Assembly (NCBI GenBank): GCA_963931925.1
Contig: OZ007580.1
Span: forward strand, 6,282,947-6,346,946
Direction of reading: 5' to 3'
Origin: Onchidella celtica
Lineage: Eukaryota; Mollusca; Gastropoda; Systellommatophora; Onchidiidae
Length of the DNA stretch: 64,000 nucleotides
The translations under genes and the position numbers were made by a program. Under the pieces are notes generated by a model. That model made no database searches, had not been told where the DNA came from, and saw only the letters and a program-made list of their open reading frames with translations. Shown piece by piece: positions 44,501-55,553 of this stretch (positions are counted from its first letter, which is position 1; every line of letters starts with the position of its first letter).

Positions 44501-47500
44501 GAATACTGATGAAATGTCTAGGTGTGACAACAGTTATTTTAACTGAATGTAAAAGAATTTGAATTGTCTTGCTTTTGAAACTACTTTAAAGTTAGCATGC
44601 CTTTACTCACTGTGATGTTCGGAACAATTTTTATATTGCCTCTCTGGATGTGATGAATCAGTGTAGGACTCACTGTGGGTTGAGTCTGAAGCACCTCCAT
44701 TTTGGGATTTAAGCCCCACCTGAGAACAGAATAAAAGTAAGTAATAAAAGATTCAAATATTAAAACCTGCATACCAAAATGTCTTTGTGGAAGAGATTGT
44801 GAATCTAAACAGACCACATTATATTTAAAACCTCATCTGATAAAATAAAAAAACAAACAATGACATTCCTTCATTTTCCTGAAATCTTCAAACAAAAATG
44901 TTTTTGTGGAAAAGGCTGTGTATATGTATGAACAAGCGGATTATTTCAAAATTTAAACTATTGTTTTATCATCAAAATATTTGAAGCATTTTCATTTTGG
45001 TCATAAGTGCTAAGACAACTGACTTAGATATTAAATTATAGGTTATTATGTCCCCATTAAGATTTATGGTGCTAGAATGTAGGATGTACAAAGGAAGTAC
45101 ATGCAGTTTACAAAGCCTTGTACCAAATGGGGAGTGGATGGGTCTGACTCCAAGAGATAGGCAAACAACTTTCGAGGGCCATAACATAAAAATTACATTT
45201 TATTGTCCTGGGTGTTACCCATGTTTTAAACTTGAAGAGTGATTTATGACTAGTTGGGTTTATTTGAATTTGATAATCCATTGTGCCTAATGTGAAACAG
45301 CTCAGTTTGTTGAGTGATTGCCCTGTAAAGAGAGATCTTGATTTTAGTTCCCAGTGATTTCCTTTTTTGTTTTGTTTATCCTCTTCCTTCTTGGTTTTTG
45401 CCCTTTTTCTACTTATTAAAAAAAAAAGAAGAAATGTTGATCTGTAATTTTTTCCTTTCACATCCCTTCTACTACTACCAGCAATCAATTCTTTCTGTGC
45501 TCTTCTCATTTCCCCACCGACGACAGTCAAAAACTAAGATGCCTGTTGTATGGGACAACAGTTTAACCCAGTGCTGTCTAACGCTTCGTTAAAACTGCAT
45601 TGGGGCTTCTGCCAAATGTGCTGCATTCAACATCATTTCAAGCATTCCTGGCAGGTAGGCTACTCGATACCGATATAATGCGATATATATGCTGACAGAC
45701 AATACATTGATTTTCTTCCTTGACAAACAGAAAACTTGTGTCTGTTTTCTGCTTCCTGTGACAATATTTCAGAAGTTTGTGTTTGTAAACACAGCATTTT
45801 GGGCACTTTTACAGTTTATCTGTGAGGTAAGGGATGAAACAAGGACTCAAAGACTATAGATTTATAGATTACAAAATGAAAATAGTGACAGTGATACAGA
45901 AACAAAAAACAAAACCCAAAAATTCATATTCTAAGTAGTTTTCTTTATTTCTTAAAAAGCAGATATTTTCAACATTAGAGTAGTGCCCTTTTGCTTAGGC
46001 AGAAAGGGGGAGGGATTTGTGAAAGTAGGCTAGGCAGTATCGGGTTAACAAATGCTTGCACTTACTTCCAAGGACTTCCCGTGAGAAGAGTAACCAGTGT
46101 CCCAAACACAAAATTGGCAATACTTCTGGGCAGAGCAAAGAAAAATCGACTAGCGTAAAGGTCTGTCGGGAAACCAAAGATGTAGTTTGGGATGATCCAT
46201 GCACCTGAACGAGTACTGATACATACACCTGGACACCTGCACAAACAAACTAATATTTCAACACAAGTAAACAAGCAATGTTTATTCCCTCAGGGTAAGA
46301 GGACAGGGCAGTTATACAAACCAACACATACCCTAAAATAAGAATTTATATTATCTTCATTATGAAGTGTCACGATTAAGGTTGATGACCTTGTACGCCA
46401 CGAGTCTAGGGGGGTGAGCTTAGCAGGGGAAAACACGGTTTTTAACATTGTTGACGAGCGTGGATAGATACACACGACTCGCTTTAAACTAGTCGCGTGT
46501 GCAAAAACCTCGGGAGTATAAATAGAGGAGAAGCTCGACACACGTGGTTCCCAAGATATTCATTCCTAAAGGAAGACGCAGCGAGAAGTGGTCCGGGCGA
46601 CAGGTGGAAGGTCGTGCCATGGGGACCAGGGGTGTTATGTATGTGAGGAATCTATGAGGTTCCCAAGTTATTCATTCCTAAAGGAAGACGCAGAATTTAT
46701 CGGTCCGGGCGACAAGTGGAAGGTCGTGCCAGTGGGGACCAGAAGTGTTAGGTGTGTGAGGGATCCATGATGTTCACATTTATTTCCCAATAAGAAGAAT
46801 TTATCGGTCCGGGCGACAAGTGGAAGGTCGTGCCATGGGGACCAGAAATTGAGTTCTGATGATAGGATGGGAACCCATCAGAAGCTTGTGAATCTACGAT
46901 GGCGGGTGTGAACCGTCGGTGTGCAGTGTGTTTGCAAGTTGAAGAGTCTTGAGGACGGGATGTCGAGAACCCCTCAAGGAACAAGTAATCTACGATGGCG
47001 GGTGTGAACTGTGTGTTCTTATTTGTGTGAAGCCAGGGGCGTCTGTTTCCCCTTTTATCGTCGAAGTTAGAGATCTAGAAAGGGTTGTGTGAACTCTGGA
47101 GAAGTGAAACTGCATCAACGAGGAGGGCAGCTGTTGACAGAGACTATTAAGTATACGTAGTTAAGTTTATAGACAGAGGGATTAGATCTAGATGTGAAAC
47201 GGGGAATAGATAATAGCCATGATCCCCAAGAGTAAATTTGAAGTATCTCTGTTTTTGTGATTATGTATGTGATTATCATGAGTTGAATGTTTTGACATAA
47301 GTTTTGTCATGCATTTATAATTAAATATCGTTTAATTTAAATCTCACTCCATGTGTCCGTTGATCGCTGGTCTGCTTGCTTGGCTTGTTAGCTGGGTTTG
47401 AAAGGTAAATAAGTTAGGTACTCATCACACACGTGGTCGTGACCATCTTCACGCACGTGATCGTGACAGAAGGAATAAGCTGGGGTTTTCATGGCATTTT

Positions 47501-50500
47501 ATCATGTGCCAAAAATCGCATTCAAGCAAAAAAGAAACTCATATCTGATAGTGAGGACCATTAACATCTCAAGAGGCAATATAGTGAAACATGGTAAATT
47601 TTAAATATAAGCATTACCTGGCTAATTTAGATCAGTTATGCACTTTTCCTTTCTTGTAATTTTTTTTTTTAATTTTCTTACATGGGTGAGTGTTTGGAGA
47701 CCATGAATGTTCTTCTCATGGTGAATTCAAAGTTTCTAATTATTTCCTTCCATATGTTCACTGATAAGGCTAAAATTAAACCACACGCCATGATATTTAG
47801 TCAGAGTTGGACTGGAATGTGTACTTTTAGTTTAGCAGAAAATCGTGTGCCAGCCAACCTATATGTTATGTTTGCATATATATAGCCTATGTTGACCAGC
47901 TTGAGATAATCTGTGACAAAAAGAAGGTAGTAGGCCTATGTGTTTTGGTTCTGTAACAACAATACTCACAAAGGGCTTTTTGGGTGACAAATATTTGGTC
48001 AGTTAAAAAAAAAAAAAAAAGTTACTGTGTCTAGTTTGTAAATGAATAGGTTATTATTGTGACCAGTGAGCCAAATGTAATAAAAAAAACTAATACTAAC
48101 TCTAACTCTGACCATAGGACTTTCCCAGAAATTCATTGTGTAAATAACCCAGTTTGGCCACATGGTTAAAATGGTCAATCTGTATTTCAAAAATAAATCA
48201 GCAGTAAATGCATGTTTTATGATTAAAAAAAAACAAAATTCCTCCTTAGTGAGCGCCTTACACACCTCCCAACAGTTGCACAGTCAACTGCCACATCAAC
48301 AGCAGAGTTGCCAATACCAACAATGAGAACTCTTTTTCCTACACAGTCATTGTAGATGGCATCATTATAATCCACAGCATGGATGATTTTACCTGATGGG
48401 TATTAGAAAAATAAAAAAATAATTAACCCTTGACAAGAAAATTAAACAGTCGTACTCTTGTGTCAAGATGAAATATAACACCTTAATTTTTCAGCAAATC
48501 TTTCTCTTTCATGTGCACAGCTAGAGATTTTGTAAATCTTTAATGGTTATTACGTTATTCCATGTGCTTTTAAACATTTCCACGTTTACAGTTTACGGTC
48601 TCATCATTAATCTGTACAGACTAGCTGAGGTATCTAGCATTGCCTGGGATAAACCTGTTTATAAGTTTTAGTTTTAGGTGATTATGACGAATCTGCTTCA
48701 CACTTCCTTTCTGTTAGGTTTACCTAATTAATCTTTTTTTTTTTAAATGTTTTATTCCATGATCAGTAGTATCAATTCTAAAATGGTGCAACCTGTCACC
48801 AGCCACAAGCAAACAATCTGACCACTCCACCACAGATCTTTTATGCTAGCTTTTATGGGCATCCCTCAATTACAAAAAGTTGGGATAGAAAGGTTTATTC
48901 CAGCGCTGTTGTTATAAGTCCGCACGCACCCCAAGTGTTTTGCACTAGGAGCATGTACATAAACGTACCTATCCCTAACCAAATCTTATCGAATCCTTAC
49001 CCCTGCTCCCTACCCTTTCAACCAAAAAGCAGGAGGAAGAAAAAAAGAAAATCTGTAAGAATAATTAATTAAGGCTGTTGTTAGGAGTATTTCGTGAGGG
49101 GCTCTCTAGCTCTTGAGTCACAAAAGCTTTAAAATATGTACCCCTAGTGCAAAAAACTCCGGGGACCTACGTACTTGTAACAACATTCTTATTCCAGGCT
49201 GCCACTCCCTCAGAATTAGGATGTCAAGGTCATCCAGAAAACCAGGTTTCTTTAACCCAGTCTGCAGACTGGTATGGGCCAAAAGCAGACTCACTCAGGA
49301 CATAAATCTGTCATTGTCTACAACAGCAAGACTCTAAATTCACTTACCTGGAAAAGTTTCCTCGCCTTTGAACTTGGCCCAGCTGGGCTTAGCATGATGG
49401 CCACTGGTCACCGCCAGGTGAGAACAGACATACACAATCCGGTCTTCATTCTCCAAATCTGTCTTTCCATCCTCAGCAACTTTGCAGCATGTCACTCGCC
49501 ATTTCTCACCTGGGAAAACAAACGAACATAAAACAGTACAGTTGATGGTGCTCACAGATCATGCCCATACAAACATTTCACCATGCATAAATCGCACTTA
49601 TATGATTAAATGAATTTAATGACTTGTCTTTCCCTCATTATGGAACAAACAAAAAATACTCTTCGTGATAATTATAAATATCAAAGGGAAAATTATTATT
49701 TCAGTGTGCTAACAATAACAACTTGCATGAAAACAAAGATAGGCCAATAAATTGTGCTCAGATAACCACAACTGAAAACAAGTAAGTAAGCAAGCAGTCT
49801 GGGAGGGAGATTAATAGACAGAATGACAAAAGGATCATCAGAGAGATAGGAAAGTAGATAGACACATGTACAAACAGATAGATGACAGACAAGGAGGCAT
49901 GCAGGCAGAAAGGCAGGGAGACAGACATGCAGAAAGATGAATGGATGGATGGACTGACAGACAGATATGTAGACAGACACACGGATTAGACATACAGAGA
50001 CAGACAGACAGACACACAGACACACAGAAGGACAAAAGAAAGACACACACACACACACGCACACACACACACACGCGCACGCCCACACACAGAAAAGTAA
50101 TGCAGAATAGTGCTCAGAACTTTTATACAATGACAGTATCGCGGCACAGTACCTGTCCTTTCAACACTGACAACCCGGAGTCGGAACTCGACCAGCTCAT
50201 TGAGTCCAAACTTGCTGGCATAACCTTTGATGTATTTGGCCATGTCTGAATGATGCGGGTAGTCTGGCACCGATTCCGGAAAGGGGTAATCGGAGAAGGC
50301 ATAGTTGTACTTGCTCACATTACTGCCAATGTTAAACAAAATGCAATAATGTAATCGAAGCTGGAAAATGCAAACAAAAGATGAATACAACTATTTAAAT
50401 TCCTAGAATTACAACATCCAACAACTTGAACAAGGCATAAATGACAACCCTTCATCAGTATGATGTTTGCATTTGACTGTGTCTTTGTATGTATCATACA

Positions 50501-51258
50501 ATTTCATTCATGTGGGTCCGAGTATTTAACATTTTCATGGGAAGGAGAAGATAGAAAGTTTCCCACAACTCAATTCCTGGTGTAATTTTCATGGTTTGAG
50601 AACTTGCAACTTTAGTGCTACGTCTAGGTCTTTTCTGCTTTGTGTGTTTCAGGTGGAGGCTAACAATAATATGTAGCATAGTGGGAAAAAAAAAGGAATG
50701 AAACAGGTACGATACAGAATCTATTTGGGTTACGTTGCCAAAAAATCTCACAATGGGCTCTTTTTTGTGATCAATTTGTAGTCAACTTCCAAAAATGTAA
50801 CTGCGGCCACTTACGCAACAAAAAAAGTTTTTATGGCTGGCAAGCCAAAGATATATATAATCCAAACCTTAACCCTAATCCTTGCACTTTCCCTTTATTT
50901 CTCTGTTTAAAGAAAAAGGAGGTGAATGGAAAGTCTGCAGCTGAAGATAATGAAGCAATACTATGGGTTTTATTGCCAGATTATTTTCTTCTGTCTTAAC
51001 GAGTTCCAATACCTGATAATTTGTGGACCAATTCTGAATAGTGTCTGTTCATACTGGACAATGGCATACTTACATATGCGTGAATCTCATCACACCATAG
51101 TCATTTTCTCTGAAGGTCCATAAACCACCAATGTCATTTGATCTTTCTATGATAGCTACATCAAAACGGTCATCTTTGAGACATTTGGCTACGGCTAGTC
51201 CTGAGATCCCAGCACCGATGACCACCACATCCTTCTCTCGCACTGTGCCTGCTGCCAT
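32447..51258 (-). CDS. Flavin-containing monooxygenase, complete gene, 11 exons
   Basis: FMOs use FAD, NADPH and O2 to oxygenate soft nucleophiles (N, S) of xenobiotics and metabolites; vertebrate FMOs sit in the ER membrane. Exons on the - strand: 51074-51258, 50153-50322, 49348-49509, 48266-48392, 46066-46236, 44611-44719, 36522-36671, 35834-36019, 35334-35467, 34520-34595, 32447-32560. All junctions are GT/AG and phase-consistent, giving 1584 nt, 527 residues, the usual FMO length. Motifs: FAD fingerprint GAGISG (about 15-20), FMO signature FPGKIIHAVDY (about 170-180), NADPH fingerprint GIGNSA (about 197-202), and YCTGYKIDLPYL. The C-terminus is hydrophobic (TGFALLFLIVFIMYKLL), a likely membrane anchor. 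Introns are loaded with transposons. Which FMO subtype cannot be told. Confidence 0.95.
32908..33832 (+). pseudogene. 5'-truncated Rex1/L2-like LINE
   Basis: The 194-residue frame 32910-33494 is the C-terminal half of a non-LTR reverse transcriptase. It starts just after the YADD box with WCEDHFLLLNVKKTKEMVID and YKYLGIHVDSKLVWHAHTTS, then HPLFHQK. A frameshift near 33490 leads to RALYRRSFLPSAIRSSS. The 3' end (GACAACAAATTTCCTGGAAA, AATAAAGTCATATC) and its (TTATC)n tail at 33804-33831 are typical of Rex1/L2-type LINEs. An A-run precedes the truncation point. Located in FMO intron 10, opposite to the gene. Confidence 0.88.
33619..33652 (+). repeat. (TG)n microsatellite in LINE 3' UTR
   Basis: TGTGTGTG tracts within the 3' UTR of the LINE fragment. 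Confidence 0.8.
34520..34595 (-). CDS. FMO exon 10
   Basis: Acceptor TTGATTATGCAG, donor GTAAGC. Encodes LMLSSCGASQWRLNGPHKWE and GAAQQ, aligned with the conserved (F)GPC..YQ.RL.GPGKW block of FMOs. Confidence 0.88.
35334..35467 (-). CDS. FMO exon 9
   Basis: Acceptor CATGTCTCCAG. Encodes NESRERWYQSARHTIQKDPI and VYTDEIASFIGAKPDFVSNP. The donor at 35333 (GTTTGA) is preferred over GTTTGG at 35341, because only the former keeps the reading frame into exon 10. It is a weak donor. Confidence 0.85.
35498..35620 (+). repeat. Tetranucleotide microsatellite (ATCC/CTGC/CTGT)n
   Basis: Imperfect CCAT, CTGT and CTGC arrays in the 366-bp intron between FMO exons 8 and 9, giving spurious Cys/Leu/Ser-rich open frames. 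Confidence 0.85.
35834..36019 (-). CDS. FMO exon 8
   Basis: Acceptor AATACAACAG, donor GTAAGT, 62 codons in phase 0. Encodes LYKNVFAPEIGSSLAFIGFV, QPASGGILVMSEMQARW and the Lys-rich KLKLPSKMEMEADMSKEL. Confidence 0.93.
36522..36671 (-). CDS. FMO exon 7
   Basis: Acceptor CACATTTTCAG, donor GTGAGT, phase 0 at both ends (50 codons). Encodes RIEGSTVHFVNGSSAEFDKI and the FMO motif VYCTGYKIDLPYL. Confidence 0.93.
37160..37275 (+). repeat. Penelope-tail-like repeat, copy 3
   Basis: CTTTTCCTTTTGCCATATTT, TTGTTGTGACCCGACACATT and GTGATTTTTATGATATTTCG align by eye with 20380-20455 (TTTTTGCCCAATTTTGAC, CTGCTGCGACCCCACAG, GTGGTTTTTATGATATCC). Adjacent to the left end of the first foldback element. Confidence 0.45.
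37295..37565. repeat. Palindromic terminal array, foldback 1 left
   Basis: Alternating modules TATACCCCGG, CCCAGAATAT, GGCCTAGCC and their complements; the array is partly duplicated here (two rounds), making this end longer than the right end at about 40040-40205. Confidence 0.85.
40040..40205. repeat. Palindromic terminal array, foldback 1 right
   Basis: One round of the array in inverse orientation to the left end, with the near-perfect palindrome around 40113-40144 (CCCAGAATATACCCCGGGGG...). Confidence 0.85.
40271..41610 (+). repeat. 134-bp tandem duplication interrupted by a transposon
   Basis: Unit 1 is 40271-40391. Unit 2 is 40405-40448 plus 41533-41610, about 90 percent alike by eye (shared TTTAGGGGACCGTGGCATGT, ACTACTCACTATGATCTCTA, AGACTACGGTCTCCTAAC). 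The hAT-like element landed within unit 2. Confidence 0.88.
40449..41524. mobile_element. hAT-like non-autonomous element (1076 bp)
   Basis: Terminal inverted repeats CAGGGGCGAAGC / GCCTCGCCCCTG (11 of 12 match) and a perfect 8-bp target duplication GTTACAGG at 40441-40448 and 41525-41532, the hallmark of the hAT superfamily. No transposase frame. Confidence 0.9.
41790..44375. mobile_element. Foldback element 2, left terminus missing
   Basis: Reverse-oriented relative to foldback 1: its left arm matches the inverted right arm of element 1 and vice versa. The left terminal array is absent; homology starts near 41790. The right end is intact (GGCCTGTTACACCGG then TA). The centre (about 42900-43100) again has the TTGGCAAGGG and CACTCGCGAGTG motifs. 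In FMO intron 6. Confidence 0.82.
44271..44326. repeat. Perfect 56-bp palindrome in foldback terminus
   Basis: The half-site is TAAACTGGCCTAGCCCAGAA continued by TATACCCC, followed at once by its exact complement. Uninterrupted, so it could extrude as a cruciform. Confidence 0.9.
44611..44719 (-). CDS. FMO exon 6
   Basis: Acceptor CTGTTCTCAG, donor GTGAGT. Encodes WGLNPKMEVLQTQPTVSPTL and IHHIQRGNIKIVPNIT. The following intron (36672-44610) is about 7.9 kb and holds two foldback elements and a hAT-like element. Confidence 0.92.
44720..46065. other. FMO intron 5
   Basis: No recognisable element; unremarkable AT-rich intron with a few open frames that lack domains. Confidence 0.5.
46066..46236 (-). 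CDS. FMO exon 5
   Basis: Acceptor TTTGTGCAG, donor GTAAGT. Encodes CPGVCISTRSGAWIIPNYIF and the hydrophobic SRFFFALPRSIANFVFGTLV. Confidence 0.93.
46517..46524 (+). promoter_or_regulatory. TATA box of the solo LTR
   Basis: TATAAATA in the context GGGAGTATAAATAGAGG, about 150 bp into the LTR, where a U3 promoter is expected. Confidence 0.55.
46555..46855 (+). repeat. Three tandem modules in solo LTR
   Basis: The module GGTCCGGGCGACAAGTGGAA then GGTCGTGCC and GGGGACCAG occurs three times (about 46588, 46700, 46806). The first two are preceded by ATTCATTCCTAAAGGAAGAC. Period 105-115 bp. Confidence 0.85.
48266..48392 (-). CDS. FMO exon 4
   Basis: Acceptor ATACCCATCAG, donor GTGTGT. Encodes GKIIHAVDYNDAIYNDCVGK and the NADPH site VLIVGIGNSAVDVAVDCATV. 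Confidence 0.93.
49348..49509 (-). CDS. FMO exon 3
   Basis: Acceptor GTTTTCCCAG, donor GTAAGT. Encodes EKWRVTCCKVAEDGKTDLEN and LAVTSGHHAKPSWAKFKGEE, the latter being the typical SGHH(A)KP segment of FMOs. Confidence 0.93.
49510..50152 (-). repeat. GACA/CA microsatellite in FMO intron 2
   Basis: About 49790-50095 is made of imperfect GACAGACA, CAGACAGA and ACACACAC arrays. Cys/Val-rich reading frames over it are spurious. Confidence 0.85.
50153..50322 (-). CDS. FMO exon 2
   Basis: Acceptor ACATTGGCAG, donor GTACTG. Encodes NVSKYNYAFSDYPFPESVPD, a helix (DMAKYIKGYASKFGLNELV) and FRLRVVSVERT. The first base completes an Ile codon from exon 1. Confidence 0.92.
51074..51258 (-). CDS. FMO exon 1 (coding)
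   Basis: ATG at 51258 (MAAGTVREKDVVVIGAGISG) preceded by a 16-bp 5' UTR piece and an acceptor (TATCTCCTAG, ending at 51275), so an upstream non-coding exon is likely. Contains the FAD fingerprint and DIGGLWTFRENDYGVMRFTH. Donor GTAAGT. Confidence 0.92.
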
Positions 51259-53858
51259 GTTTGATTCAGCCACGCTAGGAGATAAAAAATAAAGATAGAA
51301 TCTGTATAAAATAAACTCAAACTCCTAATCTTCACAGACATTCCACAAGTCAGAAATTGTGAAAAATCATTGTGGCAATCTTTGCAAGCAAGGGTGAGAT
51401 AAAGCAGGAAACAACGGGAGAAAAACTGCAGGCCATAGGAAGTTACATCTCCCTAAAGAAAGGGTTTGGCACATTCAGAAAACTTCTATTCTTTAAAGTC
51501 TTTGTAAAATTCCTGTAAGTAAAAAAATATCAGAGACTGACAACAGCAATATTTCCAGTCAACAATGAGATATGAACACTCAGAAGCAGAGCAATAGCAG
51601 CAGACGACCGTAAGAAGTGATATCCTCATTATGAAAGCATTTGATTCCATTCAATTTCAAACAGCTCCTGCCATCAGAACCATGAGAATCCAGAATATTC
51701 TGCAAAGACTTTTAGGACCAGCTCTTGCTGTTTTCATCAAATCATGATGACCATCACCTGTGTTACTGATTCGAGAAAATATACTTGTACCTTTCTTCAC
51801 AAAAGACTGACATTTTTTTTCTTTCTTAATACCCAAAAAAAAATTGATGCAGAGAATGCCATTTGATATCATTCAGAAAAAAAAACAACACAACAACAAC
51901 AACAACATCAGCCACAACGACAAAAAAGCATTAAATCCTGTTTTGAACAAATGTAGGCCCGCAGAGTCTTGTATCACAATCAGTAAGCCATCACAATGTG
52001 CACTCTATTTCTGATTGTTCTTACTTGTTTCTCTTCTTATTTACGAGCACCACTTCTCCTGTACATCAGTATCTTTCTAGATCAACCTAGTGTCAGAAAA
52101 GTTTTTTTTTAAGTTTTTTTTTTTCACATTATAATATACTTGTATAGGATTAGCAAATGATGCAAGGTAGGCTACACATTCACATGGACAATGAAGAAAA
52201 TTCAACAAACTTCACACTCTTTCTTTGGCAAACCGCAAGCACCAGGAATTCCCCATTATCTGTGGCCAAATGGTGACATTAGAGAGAGTATTTAACTAAT
52301 ATATAGCCAACAATAATCGTTCAATATCACACAGCCTTTACCCCATGCTATATCAGACAGAGTCTTTCAGTGTTGGCGTAGGTAATTACAGTACACCAAG
52401 TTGCACAGTTTTTTTATTGTCTTGTATAAGTTACACGTATCTTCTTACCTGCTTCAATTCATTAAGCGCTCTTCATTTATTGAAACTGGCCTAAATTTCA
52501 TCCCCAAGGTATAGAGATGTGCTCCATGACTGAGTAATATTTTAAGTTTTAACAACATAACATACAGCCATCTCATATTACTGTGTAACAAAATGCGCGG
52601 ATTATTCTTGTTTGCTGGCCTTTTTCGTTTTTGAGTACTCTCTGATTTCGAAGAATGTCATATTCGTCGACCAGGAACTAGAATTTAATATTCATCTCAT
52701 AAACTTGATAGTCACCGCCATCCATGGCAGGTTGGTATCTTCCCGTGCCTCTGTGTCAGGAACACCAACATCACCCACTGAATATTCATATTACAATTTT
52801 TAAACATTTTATTGTATATGTGCCTGAAGACGGACCCCCAGAGACCGACATCTTGCTTGCTCTTTCTCCTAGTTTGTCACGATTTTCCTCTAAGTTTATA
52901 GTTTTCCTAAATTGCTCCTTCAACTCCCTTATAACGTTCTGTCAGTTCATTTCTTCTTTTGTTTTCCCCACTGTGATAACCTTTTCACTTATAAAAGGAG
53001 TGTTCATAATACTTTGCTGGAGTGAAGTGTTGACGATCCTTATTGCCATTGAGTAAAAGGGCGGAAAAAGCGCGCAGATTGAACGCTGACCTTTTCGAGC
53101 ACACAATTCAACGAATGACGATGTAGATGGGGATATTGTATAAAGATCTTTGGTGGTGTCTTTTTTTTTTTTTCTATCGAAGTATTACCATTCCTACCCA
53201 CCCACAACCGCAGCTTATAATCACTCTTGTTCCGAGACCCCCCCCCCCCCCAACTTTTCCAGTGACAATAAATTCAAACCATGATCCCAAAATTGCGATT
53301 GTTTGTGTGGGTGTTGTATAATGTTTATAAAAAATCTTGGGATTGAATGATATTAATAATTACAATAATAATGATAGGCCTAACAACTACAACAGTTCGA
53401 ATCAATACTTCTAACAAAGTATGTGCAGTGTAAATTTATTTCATGTTATTATATAATGTTATTTGGCCATTTGAGATAATTTGTTCTTCAGGGCAACGGT
53501 GGCCACTGTTTATAATCACATGAAGTAGATATAGCTTATTAAGTGATCAGTAAAGATGACAACTCTTGAATGTAAGGTTTCATTAAGCCGCACAGCCTTG
53601 AAAAGATATTTAATACAACGCATTTTCAAATGTCAAAGAGGAGAATGAATGAAACAAAACCATGAACATTGTCCAGGATTAATAGTTCTCCGAGTTACCC
53701 CCCCCCCCCCCCAAGAATCAGTTATCATAAGACTACTGCTCTCTTATAGAGCTAGGTCTCTGCTAGAAATAATGGTATTGTGCTGACAGAGCGAAAAAGC
53801 CTCTCTCTTTTTTCTGGTTTCACCCACACATTAGATAGGCCGAGCCATAGTCAAGGGC
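51259..53858. other. FMO upstream region
   Basis: Contains the likely upstream 5' UTR exon and promoter of FMO, not identifiable by eye. (AAC)n near 51890-51910, T-runs, and C-runs at 53239-53251 and 53698-53712 are the only features noticed. Confidence 0.5.
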
Positions 53859-54315
53859 CCGGTGTAACAGGCCAAAATATACCCCCCGCCCAGAATATAC
53901 CCGGGGTTAAACTGGTTAAACCGGGGTTAAACCCCGGGGTATATTCTGGGCTAGGCCAGTTTATACCCCGGGGTTACTTTGGGCTAGGCCAGACTATAAC
54001 CCCTCAGTCCAGATTATACCCCCTACTTTTTTTTAAAAACAAGTCAAGACCACAGTTTATTTCAGCCTGTTCTCTATCACTGTCATCAGAAATCATATCA
54101 ATTCATACTTGAACACACTCTTGACACCCATAAATCATAGTACAATTTAGAGGAAATAATAATAACAGTTTATTTCAGCCTTAGTTTAAATTGGTGTACA
54201 TACATACATTCTTGACTCCTGTTAATTATGATGCATTTTAGAGGAAACAATTATGCATTAAAATTCATTGATATACAAAAGGGTTGAGTATCCATTCAAA
54301 CTGATATGATTAGAC

Positions 54316-55553
54316 TGTCACGAGTGGAGTGAGTGCAATTAAGGGGATTGCTACAGAGCGGGTGTAGAATAAGAAGAGCTCACGACAGACGGATAGGAAA
54401 AGACGTGAAAGGGGAAGAGTAAAAATAACTCATGCAGACAAGTGGGAAAAGCGTGCGTGTATGAGTGGTGTGGAAGTCTGAATGAGGCGAAAGCGCTGGA
54501 TTACTATCACTGCAAGTTAGAAGGTCCTACGGATCGGACCTGTGAATAGGAGCCCATCGGGCGGACATAAAGGGAAGCAGTCGAGAAGACTAGTGAGAGT
54601 CTTTCCAGTTACGACTGGTATGTAGAACGTTGATTGATTATTATGATTGATGTATTATATTATATTCGTCTATTACCATGATGTGAATAAGTATATGTGA
54701 GGAATGTGGAAGTCCTTGATATTGGATATAGCAATGTGCGCCACGAGCGATAGATGAAAGTGAGTTCATGGATTTGTAGCGCGAGTGAGTAGTGTGTACT
54801 CCGATGGAGGTGTGTTACCGTAAGATGTGTGGTGAGTGAAAGGTGAACTAGTGTGTGTACGCTTCATGGATTGTAAGGAGAGGTGGAGTGAATAGAAATG
54901 GTAGGATATTATACCAATGTAATGTTATTCTTGTAGGTGTCGGGGACGGGCCGCAGAGCCACCTCGATGAGCACAGGGGATAGGCCAGCATAGGGCCGGA
55001 GGCCACACATAGGCCAGAAGTGAGGCTGTCAGTGCAGGACAGTAGAGGCACATAAAGTCGTGGCAGTCAGGCCACGGACAGGGACGTAGATATGAGAGTG
55101 AATGAGATACTATATTGTTGCCATGTTGATAGGCTAGTGAACTGATACTATGTTGTTGCCATGTTGATGGCTATGGAAATAATAATGTGTTATTGCCCTG
55201 CTGAGGTGCGAGGGGAATGCTAAGGTGTATGACAATAGGAAGGTGATATTGAGAGACTGCGGTGCCAGTAAATTATTAATGGGCTATTAAGACCCTGAGG
55301 GGAGAGGCTGAGGCCGAAGTGCCTTTAGGAGTAACTACCGGATTGTGGATCCGAGGGAGAGTGTGTGTGAGAATAAGGCCGTTGTACGGCAGTCATTTCA
55401 ATAATATAATGTATGTAATTGCGCTATTATATGTATAATTATGTTTAATAAATGTGTGAGTCTGATGGGCTGTTTTGTTAAGTGTTAAACTTGTTTGTTC
55501 GTGATTGTCGTCCTGTCATAACTATTACATCTCCCAGTCTGGGATTTGTGACA
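54316..55553 (+). repeat. 5' LTR of element B (1238 bp)
   Basis: TGTCACGAG...TTTGTGACA. Relative to the LTR of element A it carries an extra segment of about 310 bp (about 54622-54935) between the CCAGTTACGACTGGT motif and GTGTCGGGGACGGGCC. Confidence 0.93.

Larger units (their letters stand above)
46368..47468 (+). mobile_element. Solo LTR (1101 bp)
   Basis: Begins TGTCACGATTAAGG and ends CACGTGATCGTGACA, flanked by GAAG on both sides (46364-46367 and 47469-47472). No internal coding region is attached. It has a TATA box, a module repeated three times, and no domain-bearing frame. The ends resemble those of the two full-length elements, but the body differs. In FMO intron 4. The 4-bp duplication is short, so chance cannot be fully excluded. 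Confidence 0.78.

Noticed and set aside
49696-50390. Long Cys/Val/Ser-rich reading frames on the - strand
   Set aside because: They are translations of GACA/CA microsatellite running into FMO exon 2; only the exon part has homology.
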